Source: Takakia lepidozioides (taxonomy: Eukaryota > Streptophyta > Takakiopsida > Takakiales > Takakiaceae). Taken from it: a stretch of DNA of 64,000 nt. The stretch is taken from the NCBI GenBank assembly GCA_030704615.1, contig CM060734.1, positions 45,276,042 to 45,340,041 of the forward strand, written 5' to 3'. Shown here one piece after another: positions 44,106 through 56,896 of the stretch. The position numbers and the translations under genes were made by a program. Under the pieces are notes generated by a model. That model was not told the DNA's origin. It ran no database searches and saw nothing but the letters and a program-made list of their open reading frames with translations. Each line of letters opens with the position of its first letter. The stretch's first letter is position 1.

Positions 44106-47100
44106 TATATTTTTCGTAATAGACGATGGTACCTCCGTCAAATGTGCATGTGACATAGCATGACTGGCTTACAAGCCAGATTAGAGATATGACATGCTCT
44201 ATCTCGAGGGGTGAAGCCGATTACCATGTTCTCTCCGTCTCGTCGTGTAAGAATCTCTTGCATCGGGTTCAAATTCCGGCTTGGACATCTTGGTTTCCTA
44301 CACAATGAACATAAAAGAAATAAAATATGTCAAGAATGCACGTCTATTGTGTTCCATAATTCGCATGTAGATTTGATGTGTATGTGTGACATTTATAGGG
44401 TCAAATGATGGAGGGTCAAGAGCCTATGAAACAGGTTGTTCGCAATTAGGCTGACAGCTTGGTGGATGATAGTGCTTTAATCCGAAACAGAAGTAAAGCA
44501 ACATATCAGCCTAGTCCCTCAAGAGATTTTAGCAGGGGATGAGCGGATCTGCATGCATTGCGAGAGAGCTTGAGTCTGGATCCCGCTCTGGTTCACCCGT
44601 TTTGTCATAGTCCGATCCAGAAATGATTGATGGCTTGATTGAAAAGACTCATGGAATTAATAGGGCATCTCATGATAGACAACCTCATGTGACCGAAAAG
44701 TTGACAGAGTGATACAAGAAAGAGAGAATGAGCAAGAACGACAAGAGGGTAATATGGATTCTGCACTTTTACCTGATCTTTCGTCACCGGCTGCTCATGT
44801 ACCTCAAGCTGTACATTCAATCCCGATCAAGAGTCCTAGATTGTCATATGTAATTCTAGTCTAAACAAGGGTTGGTGGGACGTCCGGATTCCGGTTCTTG
44901 GTTTGTTTTCAGTTCTTGGCATTAGGAATCTGTTCATATTTTTAGGCAAAATTGACCTGATCTAGTGGGTTTTTCGTGCAAGATTTCCATGCTAGTTCTT
45001 GTTGGTAGTAAGATTAGTAAAATCAGAGCCGTAGATTCTCAAGAATTAATTCTTGAAGTTGATGTTTTTTTTAATAGAATGGAGCATAGTATTACCCGCA
45101 AGTAAGAAAAACATGTCTATATTTATAACCACTATCTCTGTAGCTATCCAAAGTGGGTCTCATTTACGAGGCGCCTGTGCATAGTCTTATTATTTGAGTG
45201 TTCGTGTGGCTCACGAGAGTACGCATGATGCTAGTAGACCACTCGACATCGATACATCAGGCCTGATGTAGTGCCAGCTGTTGTTGATGCCCATCGCGTA
45301 GAATCGCATGGCGTTTGTAAGAGAGCCGTGACCACCACATCTAGCCCTCAGCTAGGTCTTCCACCTCGTCACATCTCACGTACGACAGATGCTTATAGTC
45401 CCAAAAGAGTCATTCCTACATTACCTCATTCTATGCGTACAGTTCTGCGTCCGGTGTTCAGAGAGATTGTATTAGGCGCTTGATGGTGTTTTAGCCAACA
45501 CTGCTTATATAGAGCCGAAAGGTTGAGAGAGACAGACTCGATATGTAGAGAGATATGCGAGAGATACTGAGAAAGTGTTCGAACCTAGAGAGTTTGAGAT
45601 ATGACATCGAGAGACATGAACTTGAAATACAGAATCGAGAATTACAGAGAGAGCGAGAGGTTATGACTGAGGGACATAGACACCTAGATGACGATACATT
45701 GACGTTCCTTGACTTGCATTGAAGACCGTCATCTCCATCTCCAAAATTAAGAAAGAAATACACGGTTGAAACACATAATATGAGAATATTAAATTGATCA
45801 CCAAACAACATATAAGTATTACAATAATCATTTACAATACAATACATATTTGTCATTACAAACATTATTGTGATTGGAATGAATATATATGCAAATAATA
45901 TGTACTCATTGATATAAAATCATCCAAAACCAAGCTTAACTTGATGTATTGCGCTCTTATCTCCATGTCAAGGCACATACGATCCCACTCTGCAGTCTAT
46001 ATGTGACCACAACAAATTACAATTAAGTGTTCAATATATCATACGTGTACTAGAAAGCTGATGCAACCTAAACATAAATTTGCATTTTGTAACTGTTGGA
46101 TATGAGTATCAGGGTCACCTTGACCGGCCTCTTGTGCCGTATAAAAGTTCTTCATCTCTCTGTGTTTTCTCTTAAGTACCTCGTTTTTCATACAACCAAT
46201 AGTCACACCGGCAGACAATAAAGCAACAATCTGTCCAGCATGTGCTCCTTGTACATGGATATAAGGTGTAACAATATCCCCAATGGCCATGGTTGCATAC
46301 CACATGAACTCCTTTTGTCACATACGCAATGCTGTAGATATCAATTTTATTTTTAGCAATGGCCTAAAATATTTGTAGATACCAGCAAACCAATTTGTAT
46401 TAAACAATTTGAACCAATATATGTGCAAATTTACAAACATGTTCTCGCCAGAAGGCTCAGTGCCTAATTCCCAAACATCGTAAGGTTGTTGAATGTAGTC
46501 AAATCATTGATAACAATCCCACATGTCTTTGAGTGTGCTCAAAGCGGTCGGGGATATGAAAGCCTACGACGATCTACGCACACCACAATCGTGAGCTATA
46601 TTAAACCATCACATAATATCGTGGACATTCCATAAACATGGAAATTATCAAAAATAATATATATTACTTATTTACGACATAAGCAATCGATGTTGCGCCA
46701 ATATCCTATCGGAGATCACACCATTCGATTGCATATACAAGATATCCGCGTATTTGTGACTTTGTAAGTATGGGTATCCACACGACATGAAACTCGAAAA
46801 TCTGGCCCCTACATACATATCATTTCACCATAAACTTATATTAAAATATTATTATGGTATGCAATTGAAAAATAATTAAATCCATATGATATGAGAATGG
46901 AACATTTAGTATAAGTATACTATGGTGCGTTACTAAATTAATAATTACATATGTGAATAGTTTTTAAAAACAAATTATCGTGAATAAGTTATATATATAT
47001 ATATATATATATGTATGATATATATATCTGTTGGAACCGACTTGGGACGCCTGTTGGAACACGATGGATCTTGTCAGCCTCTTGTGCCATCATTTGCAAG

Positions 47101-48070
47101 TGTCGCATCATCTTAAGCACGGTGCGGATGATGGTATGTCTGGCGCAATATGATAGTGCACTCATAGAGGGGGAGGGGAAAAAGATGGTCACCTATTTTT
47201 GGACGTATTTTCAATACAAATTAGCAATATAATAAAACCATGAGTAAGCAACGGTGTTTGGTTTACCATACAATACATCATACAAATGACGATTTACAAA
47301 AGCAAGTGTAGTATAATTTACGTCAAATATTGAATACTATTTAAACATTGGATGGACAAATTACCTTGCTCGAATTATCACGATCCATAGGCCAATCTCG
47401 CAATACCTTCGCATGTGTAGCCATTTCATAGTCCGATGCCTATACAACGGCTAATGGGCTCATCGTGTGGCATCCCTTCAAGCCATGGGTTCAATTCTTG
47501 ACACATCGTATCAACTTACATATTATACATGAAAATGACGAGGTAGAGACTTCATTGATTTATATAGAATTTATCATTCGATATGTTATTCACATCATAC
47601 ATATAGGTAAATTGTATGATGAATTTATCGACACGTACCATAATGATGCGAACTCGAGTGACATACCGAGTTGACACAGACAAAATGGTGTCAAAAGGCT
47701 CAACCACATGTAAGTGAGTGATGTAGCTGGAAGTGACTTTGATAACGCTACACCAAGGGCAAAACGATGTGCCAATGGCGGAGACCTCACCTTTGCAAAC
47801 GAGAACGTATATACAATGTAGATTCTGACACTCCACAAGAGTGAAGCGTACATGTCCATCAGACATGCTCAGTCCATGTGTCATAAGTTCCCCCAACTGG
47901 TCGAAAAGATGGTATTCATCCGGAAATGCCTCCATATTGGCAATATTACAAAGCTATTCATTATCAAATTGGTGTGGGAAGTCTCATGTACGCAATTTGT
48001 CTGTACAAAGCCGTAAATATATTATGCATAAGTTGTGAGGATTATGAGTTGGTTTTTAGCTAACCTTATG
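44106..48070. other. Decayed transposon remnants, no intact gene
   Basis: Plus-strand 45520-45721 encodes a charged coiled-coil end (LEIQNRELQREREVMTEGHR) like accessory proteins of DNA transposons. Minus-strand 47935-47552 (127 codons) contains GTSFCPWCSVIKV and is unrecognised; 46305-46039 (88 codons) also. (AT)11 at 46990-47011. A B-box-like GGGTTCAAATTCC near 44266 hints at another SINE. Everything is AT-rich and without clear termini. Confidence 0.35.
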
Positions 48071-48073
48071 CAT

Positions 48074-48292
48074 CTACATTAGATCGAAATAAATTTTTCT
48101 ATTGTCTAAGATGCAAAATTGACATTGAACTGTGACAGATATTGGGCGGTTCGCTTTCAAGAGGCGACTGTCTTTTTTTTCGAACTTTGGAAACAAGATC
48201 ATGGTGATGAATTTGTCATGAGCCAACTTGATGCATGGCCTTGCCATAAGCTCCATATGGAAGAAGTCAAGAAAAAGCTTTTGTTGGGACAA
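48074..48292 (-). pseudogene. Possible reverse transcriptase fragment (LINE)
   Basis: The minus-strand frame reads LFPKFEKKDSRLLKANRPIS, resembling the start of LINE reverse transcriptases (IPKKGD...NYRPISL). The preceding DFFHMELMARPCIKLAHDKF fits poorly. Only this short stretch is present. Confidence 0.4.
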
Positions 48293-48374
48293 AGTTTATC
48301 ATGGCTTGAACTAGACCTCTCTCCATGGATGTTATCGTCCTATGTGCCTTTATGGCCCATAAAGAAAGGGGGCT

Positions 48375-48460
48375 ATTTTCCCCCCTCCTCAAGGGCCTGA
48401 ATTGTAGGCCGTCACTACCAGGTTTAATTTATTACCTAAATAAATAAATAAACATGTATG
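48375..48460 (+). repeat. SINE 3'-end fragment
   Basis: AAGGGCCTGAATTGTAGGCC then GTCACTACCAGG and an A/T-rich tail (AAATAAATAAATAAA) match the 3' end of the SINE at 48767-48990. Confidence 0.65.
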
Positions 48461-48475
48461 GGAAAAAAAACAAGA

Positions 48476-48496
48476 AAATAATAATAATAATAATAG
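48476..48496. repeat. AAT trinucleotide repeat
   Basis: (AAT)6-7 just after the SINE fragment. Confidence 0.9.
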
Positions 48497-48766
48497 TATA
48501 TGATGTGGATAGGCTAATTTTTTGAGTTTGTTTGATCATTTTTGCAATGTCTAATTTCCTTAAAATTGAAATGTTTGAATCTCATCAGTCATGTGTATGA
48601 TATATTTTATTAAAATCTGTTTATTTTATTGGTTATAGTATCAGGGACCGGGGTTGATATATGGAATAATATCACTTAAGATATATTAGTCTCAACTGTG
48701 ACATCTGATGAAGAAATGAAAAACATGATTTACCTATGTCAAAGCGATATTGAAAATTTGAACCAA

Positions 48767-48990
48767 CATTCAGTAGCTCAGTTGGTAAAGTGCACTGAGT
48801 GCCATCCGGATGACCCTGGGTCAAATCCTGCTACTTGACGGGTGTGGTACGCTCTTCTCCCCCTTCTCTACGCAGTGTCGCATCAGAAAGCCTTACCGCG
48901 AGGTTACTGATAGGTTATTTTCTCCTCTCTCTATCAAGGGGCCTGATTTGTGAGCTCTCAGGTGTTTCCCTTTAAAAAAATAAAAATAAA
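48767..48990 (+). mobile_element. tRNA-derived SINE, full-length copy
   Basis: The head folds like a tRNA: acceptor AGTAGC (48772-48777) pairs perfectly with GCTACT (48830-48835), A box TAGCTCAGTTGG (48774-48785), B box GGTCAAATCC (48819-48828). The body continues with a CT-rich stretch, GAGGTTACTGATAGG, GGTTATTTTCTCCTCTC, then GGGCCTGATTTGTGAGCTCT, AGGTGTTTCCC and an A-rich tail. The same 3' end recurs at 48375, 60755, 61345 (minus) and in very short form at 59888. Confidence 0.85.
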
Positions 48991-49109
48991 TTGGGGAACT
49001 TTATATACTAACTTGGGACCAGTCTCTCTTTCAAACTATGAAAAATTGGATTTCTTAGCCCTGATTGGTATGTTCCGAAGTCAATATATAGGCCAACACT
49101 GGTCAAGAC

Positions 49110-49936
49110 CAGTGTTGTGCGGGTATATTATTTTAAACATACCCTCCGGGTCGGGGTAAGAAGAAAATTTATTTTGTCTTACTCTCCGGTCCGGGTGTAC
49201 TATATTTTCAAAATTATATTTACCCTCCGGATAAGGATATATTACTGCTGGTGCAATCTGAAGGGTATAAATAAATAGTAAAAATCCTCATTTATACCTT
49301 ATGGATATAAATAAATACATGATATAGTTAAATAGATTTATTTCTATTCATTATCCAGTTATATATTCAATATATATGAGTGATATGCTTAACAATGCTT
49401 GCAATATTGATAAAATAATCCAGGGATAACGTACATAACACAACTTTATGAGCTTCAAAAACTAAAGGACTTAGAGGACTTAGGACTTAGAGCACAAGTG
49501 ACTTTGGAAGCACCACAAGAGGGGTTGATTATGTAAGTGCCACAAGAGATTGGCCGGGGGTTGGCGGAGTTTGAACACATGGTGGGTGGATGCAGAGCGG
49601 TGGGCCCATCAATGACCAACTGAGGTGGTTGAGTGGGTTACCTGCAGCAGGGTTGGAGCAAGGCTGGAACCAATTGGAGAAAGGGTTAGGATGGGATAAT
49701 GATTTACCCTCTGGGGATATACCCTTTGATTTGAACCTTACCCCCCTCCAGGACAGGGTATATCGACACCCAAATAGCCCGGTTATGTACAGAGTAAAGG
49801 TAATTATCTGATAATTACCCTCCGGTTATATTCTAATGGCGGGTAAGTAAAACCGCCGGGTCCGGTTATAGTCAAATGGTTATACCCTGATATACTCGGC
49901 GGGTATACCTGTAAATGATATACCCGCACAACACTA
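49110..49936. mobile_element. Non-autonomous hAT-type element with perfect 8-bp target duplication
   Basis: The left end CAGTGTTGTGCGGGTATA (49110-49127) is the inverse of the right end TATACCCGCACAACACTA (49919-49936) except for the terminal base. GTCAAGAC flanks both sides (49102-49109 and 49937-49944) as an exact 8-bp direct repeat. The yAGTGTTG terminus and 8-bp duplication are diagnostic of hAT elements. Inside are many subterminal CCGG(G/T)-type motifs (ACCCTCCGG, GGCGGGTA) and no transposase; a 73-codon frame at 49590-49811 is not a known protein. The perfect duplication suggests a fairly young insertion. Confidence 0.93.
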
Positions 49937-49944
49937 GTCAAGAC

Positions 49945-51090
49945 CACCAGGCCATTTATATCTTTTTCCTACCCAAAATTCTAATTGCTACCAAATTAGA
50001 AGAGGTGGCATGCAATGAAGTGCAATAATGATATTACTGGTCGCGTTGTAGCTTTACAAAATGTGTGTGAATGCCAAAATATCTCCATTGCTACCAGATT
50101 GACACCAATCATACAAGCCTTTCACATAATACCCGTGCAAATGTAGAGCAAATTTCCGAAACACCAAACCTACGATCATGTATCGTAAAGTGACGATAGG
50201 AGCCAAACATAAAGATGGTATCAAGATGATATTGATTAGGTTGACTGATATGATAGATTAATACCAAGGTTAACATCTCACTAGTTCATATCTGAGGTTG
50301 GACCTAATACCAGATCAACACTCATGCAACTCAATACACAAATGAGGATAAAAAATTCAAATGTTCAACGAAGAATATTGACAACAACTGTAGAAGGGAT
50401 GAAGACTCTTTCCGAAGCAAACCTGACTTATGGTGCCACTTCACTACTCCATTTTCATTTTGAAAGTGGACACCTTCTAATAGCTATACTGGAACAACGC
50501 GGTCGCCCAAACCTCCCCCAAGGACTCGAAAGTCCCTAGATACCTACACATTAAATAACCGGTTGACCTAGGTACCCATTTTACTAGAGAGAGCATTGGG
50601 AATAATGCAAGAACTTAATGCATACATGCGATCAAAGATAGGACGGTACGCCGATTTTTGGCATGTCAAATCTTTCCCAACCCCCTCTAGAGAGTGAGAT
50701 GGAACTAAAGGGAGTGTAACTGTAATCGAGGTAACAGTGGGTTACACGGAAGGGAGTGTAACTCTACTCGGTGTAAGTCCCATCTGGTCTTGAAATTTGG
50801 CTAGGTCCAGATTTGGCTAAGCATAAAATTTCCATTTTATCCTTCTTATTGGACATACAAAGGAGCCACGAGGGAATTTGGTCCTCAAATTTGGAGCTCT
50901 CCTTGGATGGTTTGTGAATATGGAGATCATCCCCTCAGGAAAATAATAAATTTGGAATTGACCTTGGTCAAACTACATTTTTCCAATAATATTTGTTTGA
51001 AGTTGAAAAAACTACAATGCATTTTTGTTATAATCTGCTTATCCCCACTCTCAAAATGCTCCCACCACGCTTAGGGGTTAACCCTTAAGT
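49945..51090. other. Spacer with small direct and inverted repeats
   Basis: GGGAGTGTAACT occurs at about 50710 and 50753, inside a weak inverted arrangement (AGATGGAACT ... AAGTCCCATCT, 50699-50793). No gene. Confidence 0.4.
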
Positions 51091-52330
51091 GCCAAAGCGA
51101 CCCAAAACGGGTCGGTTAGGTTTCTTTAATCGCCCAATTTTTACTAGAATTAACTCCACTTTGAATCGCGGAGAGGCACCTTTGCTAGGATTGGTGGGGG
51201 AAACATCCTCTCTCTGCAGCTTGACCCCAAAGACTGGAGCTGGAAATTCAACAACCGGCCAGTCCCCTTCTTTGCTTACGCGGCAAAGAAAGCTTACAGA
51301 GCCATGATGGATGCCACCCCACTTATGAAAAAGTGGAAAGATAGATGGGGTCACTGGGGTTTCCATGAGGAGAACTGGAAGAGCGGTTGTTTGGGAAAAA
51401 TGCAAGCCAGCCAAAATTAGTGCCTTTCTTTGGCAGGTTGCCAACATGGTATTGAAGGTGGGCCAATTCCTTAATTTCCAAGAGGTCATTCTGTGCATTT
51501 GCTGCTCAATCAACACGATTGAAACGCTAGAGCACTGTCTCCTGAATTGCCAAGCGCCCACAACTATTTGGCCTCTAGTTCTTCAATTCTATAACATCTG
51601 GGAGAGCATGCCGGCCCAGCCCATCACTCTCCTCCTCAACTATGACAGGGGTAAAAAATCTAAAGCCCAGGGATGCCCTGTCTTTGAAGTTCTTAGATAT
51701 TCCACCCTGTGGCAATTGTGGAAAGCAAGGTGAGCATGGTCCCTTCAAAAGAAAAACATTACCACCACGACTACTCACCCTGATTTTCTTTGATCTCACT
51801 GTAGCTGCTAAGAAGGCATGGCTGGTTTTGTGTGCCGCAGTCCAGAGACACCCAGGTCGTCAGCACTCACTCCTCACCGCCTTCCGATCAACTTGGGATT
51901 GGCGAGGACACATCTGCACATGTGTTGATGAGCACTCTTGTGCCTGGCCCGAAGGAATTCCCCCACTATGGCAACAACGCAGATCACTCCTATTCGGCTT
52001 CCCCAGAGTTCGACCTGTCTGACATTAACTGGAAGCGCATCAAGGGTCCTCCAAATCTAAGTTACATTTTCATAGATAGTTTAAGAGGCCCCTATGTGGC
52101 CCTTCTGGCTGCCCCTCTCGTTCTGCCTGTGGCTCTTCAATCAGCCTACCCAATTGGGCTGGTTGTAAGTTGTAAGCCTTATGGCCTTCTAGGTAAGTCA
52201 CACTACTAGAGTGAGCCCCTCATAAAGGTAGTGCCTCTTCCCTATGTTTCCCTCCACACTGGGCTACACCAAACAAGGTCTTGTGAGTACATTGTACATT
52301 CCTTACTCATGGCCTTCTTCCGCTTAGTTT
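51091..52330 (+). mobile_element. 5'-truncated LINE: C-terminal region with zf-RVT motif and 3' tail
   Basis: The plus strand encodes SWKFNNRPVPFFAYAAKKAY (about 51235-51295), then KCKPAKISAFLWQVANMVLK, ICCSINTIETLEHCLLNCQA and TIWPLVLQFY (51400-51600), the reverse-transcriptase zinc-binding (zf-RVT) domain at the end of L1-type plant LINEs. Further charged sequence follows to about 52040. The 3' end (52165-52325) has GTAAGTCACACT, GAGTGAGCCCCTC, CACACTGGGCTACACCAAAC and GTCTTGTGAGTACATT, the same tail plan as the LINEs in the MAPK intron. Frames are broken. Confidence 0.8.
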
Positions 52331-52739
52331 TTCCTGGACTCCCTTCATATGATTTACCGGAGGGCCTCCGTCCCCTTTCTAAAATTCTTAAGAATACAGA
52401 AAGAAGAACAGTGTCTAATGCCTTAAGTTCAAAGAATAGGAGCTCTTTGGTCTTCAGACTGGCCTGGACTCACTTAGTCATATGAACCTTGTGATCGGAG
52501 GTTTCCCCACCTCAGTTCTAACCAGTATTTTTTTCCCATGTTCGTTCGTGCAGATCGAATCAACTTTGGGAATTCACCTGGATTCCATTCAATCGAAACC
52601 CATCGAATCGAATCATCTCAACATCTTGTTTCTGCCGAGGAAAACTGTGTGTATTGAGACTCACTATTTTACAAGTTTGGAGGTTGCTTTGGCAACTCCA
52701 AAAGAATCTATGAGTTCGTTGTCTGTTCTGTTCCCACTG
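52331..52739. other. Spacer downstream of the fucosyltransferase
   Basis: Probable 3' UTR and flank of the minus-strand gene that ends at 52740. The repeated TCGAAT motifs (AATCGAAACCCATCGAATCG near 52592) are the only local pattern. Confidence 0.4.
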
Positions 52740-55485
52740 TTATTGATGGGAGCTTAAACTGGAGTTGGCCACTAGCTGTAGTCCAGAAGGGTCGTCTTGG
52801 CACACCCTCAGATATGGTACCACCTCTTTCACATCCTTTCTATCCAAAGAATTCTCATATGGGCATGAGAATTGTGTGGCGGCCGCCTGGTAACACGTAT
52901 CCACTGCTTGATTTCTTGAACAACTTGGTGCCCCATAGTTGTTGTTTGAATCGTAGTTGATAATCCAAGGTTGAAGACCCCCGTAGCCTTGTGCAACGGA
53001 TCCAAAAGTGGACGTAGGCGTGGTGAGCAAAGAATCTGATAGACTGAGACAAAGCATCTCGACTAATGCTCTAAGATCCACATCCGTATTACCAAATGTT
53101 TGCAGACCTTCCTGGGAAAGTTGAACTAGCTCAATCGATTTCATCGCGTTGGAGGCGGTTGGATCTCCAGCTGCAGCACTTATATTATAGTACTGATCGA
53201 GATGGTCGTGGAAGCCGCTGTAGAGAGACGTAATGAACACAACCACCTGTTTTAATAGCAACGTTGAGGCGAGTTCGTGACCAATTCTATGAAACAGATT
53301 CTGTTTTTCTAAATACAGAATGCAGAATCTCTCAACTGGTGATCGTGTCCGATTAGCAATAATGTATGCAAGCTTCTCTACGATGGAACCCATAATCATG
53401 ACAGTAAGTTACTTCACATGATCTACCACACATCCTTCGGCGTCCATCAGCAATTATTGAAAGGCGCGACGATAAATTTTGTTTTTGTTGGAAGAAATCT
53501 TGAGGTAGAATGCCGGATTAAATGTCTTACCTTCTCGCTGAACCCGGCAGAGAAATTGGATCCGTTGTTGCTGGGAAAATCGATTGCTTGCAATGCAGGT
53601 AAGAGGTTTTGTTGAATGGCACAGCTTGTGACCCGCTCATTCACAACATCATGGAGGGAGTTGTACATATCCCGGCCATGGAGAAACCTCATCTGCACCC
53701 CTACAACCCTGTCGGCTTTCGCAAAATGTTCTTGGTGAACTCTTTTCACCATCTCCCATGCTGGATCCACTGGAAGTATTAAATACCTGCAAATCGCTCA
53801 AAGCGAGAGATATGGGTGAAGGATCTCAATAATAAGTCGCCAAGTTTCCTGGAAAACCTCGGATAGATGAAACAATATTTGGAAGACAATTCGGTACTCA
53901 ATTTTAGTATACATGTCCACACGGAACGGAGTAGTCTTTCGGGGTGAAGTGGTCTCTCTCTAGTGCACAACATCGTGCATAGCACCCATACTCCATGGTA
54001 TCATAGAGGACATTGACTTCACTAAATTGTGAGAGCTGTCTGGACAAAGATTGAGATACGAGCCATAACCTAAATTATGTGACGTCCCCGTTTCATTTTA
54101 AGAGTTTCAACATTTTCAAGATGAGCATGAAAAAGTTCTGTCAGCTGTGAATGATTCTGAAGAGACTGCGCAATTTTGATTTTGCAACAATCTGGTCTAC
54201 CAATTGAGAATTTCAAACTGTAACAGATTTCTCGAGAAACGATGTACCGTGAAACAAACACAGAGTCTAATGTGTACATATAGGTACCCTCAAAGTTTTG
54301 TAAGAGCTTTCATTGGGTCCGGATGGTCTTGACTTACCTCAGGAGGGGCGTGAGAGGGACTCGATCCGCAAAAAGTTCCTCCAAGGCAGGACGGAACGCA
54401 GGAATAGTAAAGAGGGAGGGGAGGAAATACAGGCAGCCCCGATCCAGATTCAGCCATTGGACCTGCTCCAAAAATCTCTGCTCCGTGTCACAGAAAAATC
54501 TTGTCACTGGGCGACATTCCCATCCATCATTCAGCCGTACTGCATGGAAACTCGGATCAGACGACGTTAAATTGTTAATCGTGAGCGGCTCAGCGTTGAC
54601 AACCATTCGAAGCCTCCTTGAATCTGCTCTCTGAGTACCAACTTCCTTTGAAGATACATTTCTCTCCATTACTGAAGCATCCCATGTTTGGAAGAAGGGA
54701 GCCGCATCCACCCATTCGTCTTTGTGGGTAGCTTGGCGAGAAGAAATGCCAGCCGACGAATAAGGAAAATCTGAAGGAGCCTGCCATGAGGACCCTGGGA
54801 AGGGCTCACAGAGAACTTGGTGCACAGTAGATCTCGTATCAACTAAAAGTACACGCTGCGTAAGAATAGCATAAACAAAATTTGAAAGCAGCCACAGAAG
54901 CCGATTCCCTAGCCCGCCTACGAATTCGACCACGAGGAAACTGCAGCCTTCAATGGCATCTTTAGAATGAAACAGGTCCACCAGACTTCCTGCAGTACGT
55001 TGAGTGCAGGTTCGATGTAGATTCTCATATTCCCTTAGGATAGCTGTCAGCTTTGAGGAGTAACCAGCATCTGAATGGACTTTCCCGTGCTTCCTCGCGA
55101 AGAATAATGGAAACTCGCGCCGACTGTGACAGGGATAAGTGGCCTCCCACTCAAGCCTCTCACTCTCTGACAGGTCTTTTCCAGGCACACCCCCCGCCGC
55201 CTTGACTGCTTCCTGAAGCTTTTGTAGCAGAACTTCTGCAGGGGTAGGCATTGGCGCAAGACCATATTCGACCAAAAGCCCCCATCTATTGAGATATCCA
55301 GTAGCCAGCCATTTAGGCTCTATCGAGAAAACTCTAGAGACGCAAAGTGTGCTGGCCAGACAGATGAACGATAATGTAAGATGCACTGCGTACTTCCTAA
55401 GTATGCTCGTATAATTAATTCCGATAGTCCACTTGACTCCAGCTTTAAGTTTTAGTTTGTTGATTGCTACCACCATTGCGGCCAA
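52740..55485 (-). CDS. GT37 family fucosyltransferase (xyloglucan FUT-like), three exons
   Basis: Minus-strand exons 55485-54338, 53786-53531 and 53246-52740 join in frame to 636 residues, all borders GT-AG (acceptor of exon 3 chosen by family alignment). This is a plant alpha-1,2-fucosyltransferase family acting in the Golgi on xyloglucan or arabinogalactan side chains with GDP-fucose. A single signal-anchor span lies at about 32-54 (AVHLTLSFICLASTL), the type II topology of the family. Motifs: GGLGNRLLWLLSNFVYAILT and RVLLVD (190-220), VGVQMRF (412-417, the Arg is the conserved GDP-fucose motif I residue), TSLYSG near 474-479, and LSLSDSLLTTPTSTFGSVAQ with GGLQPWI near the end. It is longer than typical members (about 500-560) owing to the stem region and an insert before exon 2. 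Acceptor sugar is not predictable. No frame damage is seen. Confidence 0.92.
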
Positions 55486-56896
55486 GCTCTGATCTCTAAA
55501 TATATTTAAGTCATAAATGTGTGCCGATTAATCTAGATCTGTACCCGATTCGTTGATGTCTTCAGAGGGAAAATTGTGCACACTAAACTTGAGGCTATTT
55601 GAATAAAAGATCGTGGGTCCCCGTCCCAGCTTTTCGATCCGTGATAGAATCTTAATTATATGTATCTAGCACAGTTTTCTGTGAACTCCGAACTCAGATC
55701 GGCCTGCAAGCTTTAGAGCTCCATACTCCTGCAGGAAATCCTGAATATATGCTAGACAAAACTTGAATTCTAAGGAACTTACAAGATCATCTATGAACCA
55801 ATTGGTAGCTGGGCTTAGCAGAACTAGAAGCTATACTGCCCGTGAATTCCTGCATCGTCATAGCCAATGGGTGATCAGGAACTGCACTCAAAGATAGCTC
55901 GGTTTCTGAAACGTAGATGTCCGCGATGGAGACAGAAAGTGAGCAAGGATCAGCATCAGATGGTGCGAGGGACAACCTCAAATCATCTTATCTAATCTAA
56001 AATCTATGGGGGAAAGATATACCAAAAGATGTACCGTTGGCAGCTGGGATCCTGGATTATGATTGTGCATCAGATCAAATGTTTGTCAAACAGCAATAAC
56101 TACAGACCAGTGTGAACTGATCAAGGGCACTCTGCAAGAGGAGCACAGAGCGAGCACAGAGCTGTAGTTTTTGGAGGCAGGCATCAGAAGAAATATTATT
56201 CAGATGGCGCGACGCACCTTCGAAAGTTTCTTACGACTTCAGAACTTTGAAACACTGATCATAGTTGGAAATGTGATCTAATCTTGAACAAGAAGCCCAA
56301 CAGTAAGCTGATAGGAAGCTGATTCAGGAACGGTCAGACCCACAGCCTAGAGGAGTAGATCTACAACGTTATACAATGCCTGTACTCTGTACACGCTACT
56401 CAGCTGGTTACCACGTTCCCTCCAGGCAACGCTAAGTCCTCTCCCTCCCTCGCATGCTGATTCCTCAATCCACCCTCCAGCCGGGAGAGGGTCAAAGACG
56501 TGCGCAACGTATTTCCCAGCATCACGCGCCCTTGACCTTTAGAAAGTTGGTATGCATACAAGCTACGTGTTGCAAACGCTTGCAGATTGTGGGCCCGGGC
56601 TTGTGAGTCCAAGGAAGGTGAACAGCCCATTTTCCACAATTCTGCTTTCCCCGCGTTGCAGTGCATCTGTGTCGGAAAATACGTCTTGGAGATGCCTTCG
56701 GGGCATCTTCCGCAACATGGCTGCCAAGTTCTCCACGCAGCTCGTCAAGCCCACATTACCTACCTACCCCCATCGTCTCGCAACACGACAAGCAGCCCGC
56801 CCTGCTCGGGACATGGGCAGCCGTTGCAGCAGCTCCACAACCAACCCCAACCCTCCTTCCACAACGTCATACACATATACACGTCGTACACATATC
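55486..56896. other. Upstream region of the fucosyltransferase gene
   Basis: Contains its promoter. Open frames around 56400-56900 overlap on both strands and match nothing known; 55981-55787 (minus, 64 codons) likewise. Confidence 0.4.

Noticed and set aside
53447-53770. Single exon reading through 53531-53447 in the fucosyltransferase
   Set aside because: The read-through ends in unrelated residues; a GTAAG donor at 53530 and the family alignment support splicing to 53246.
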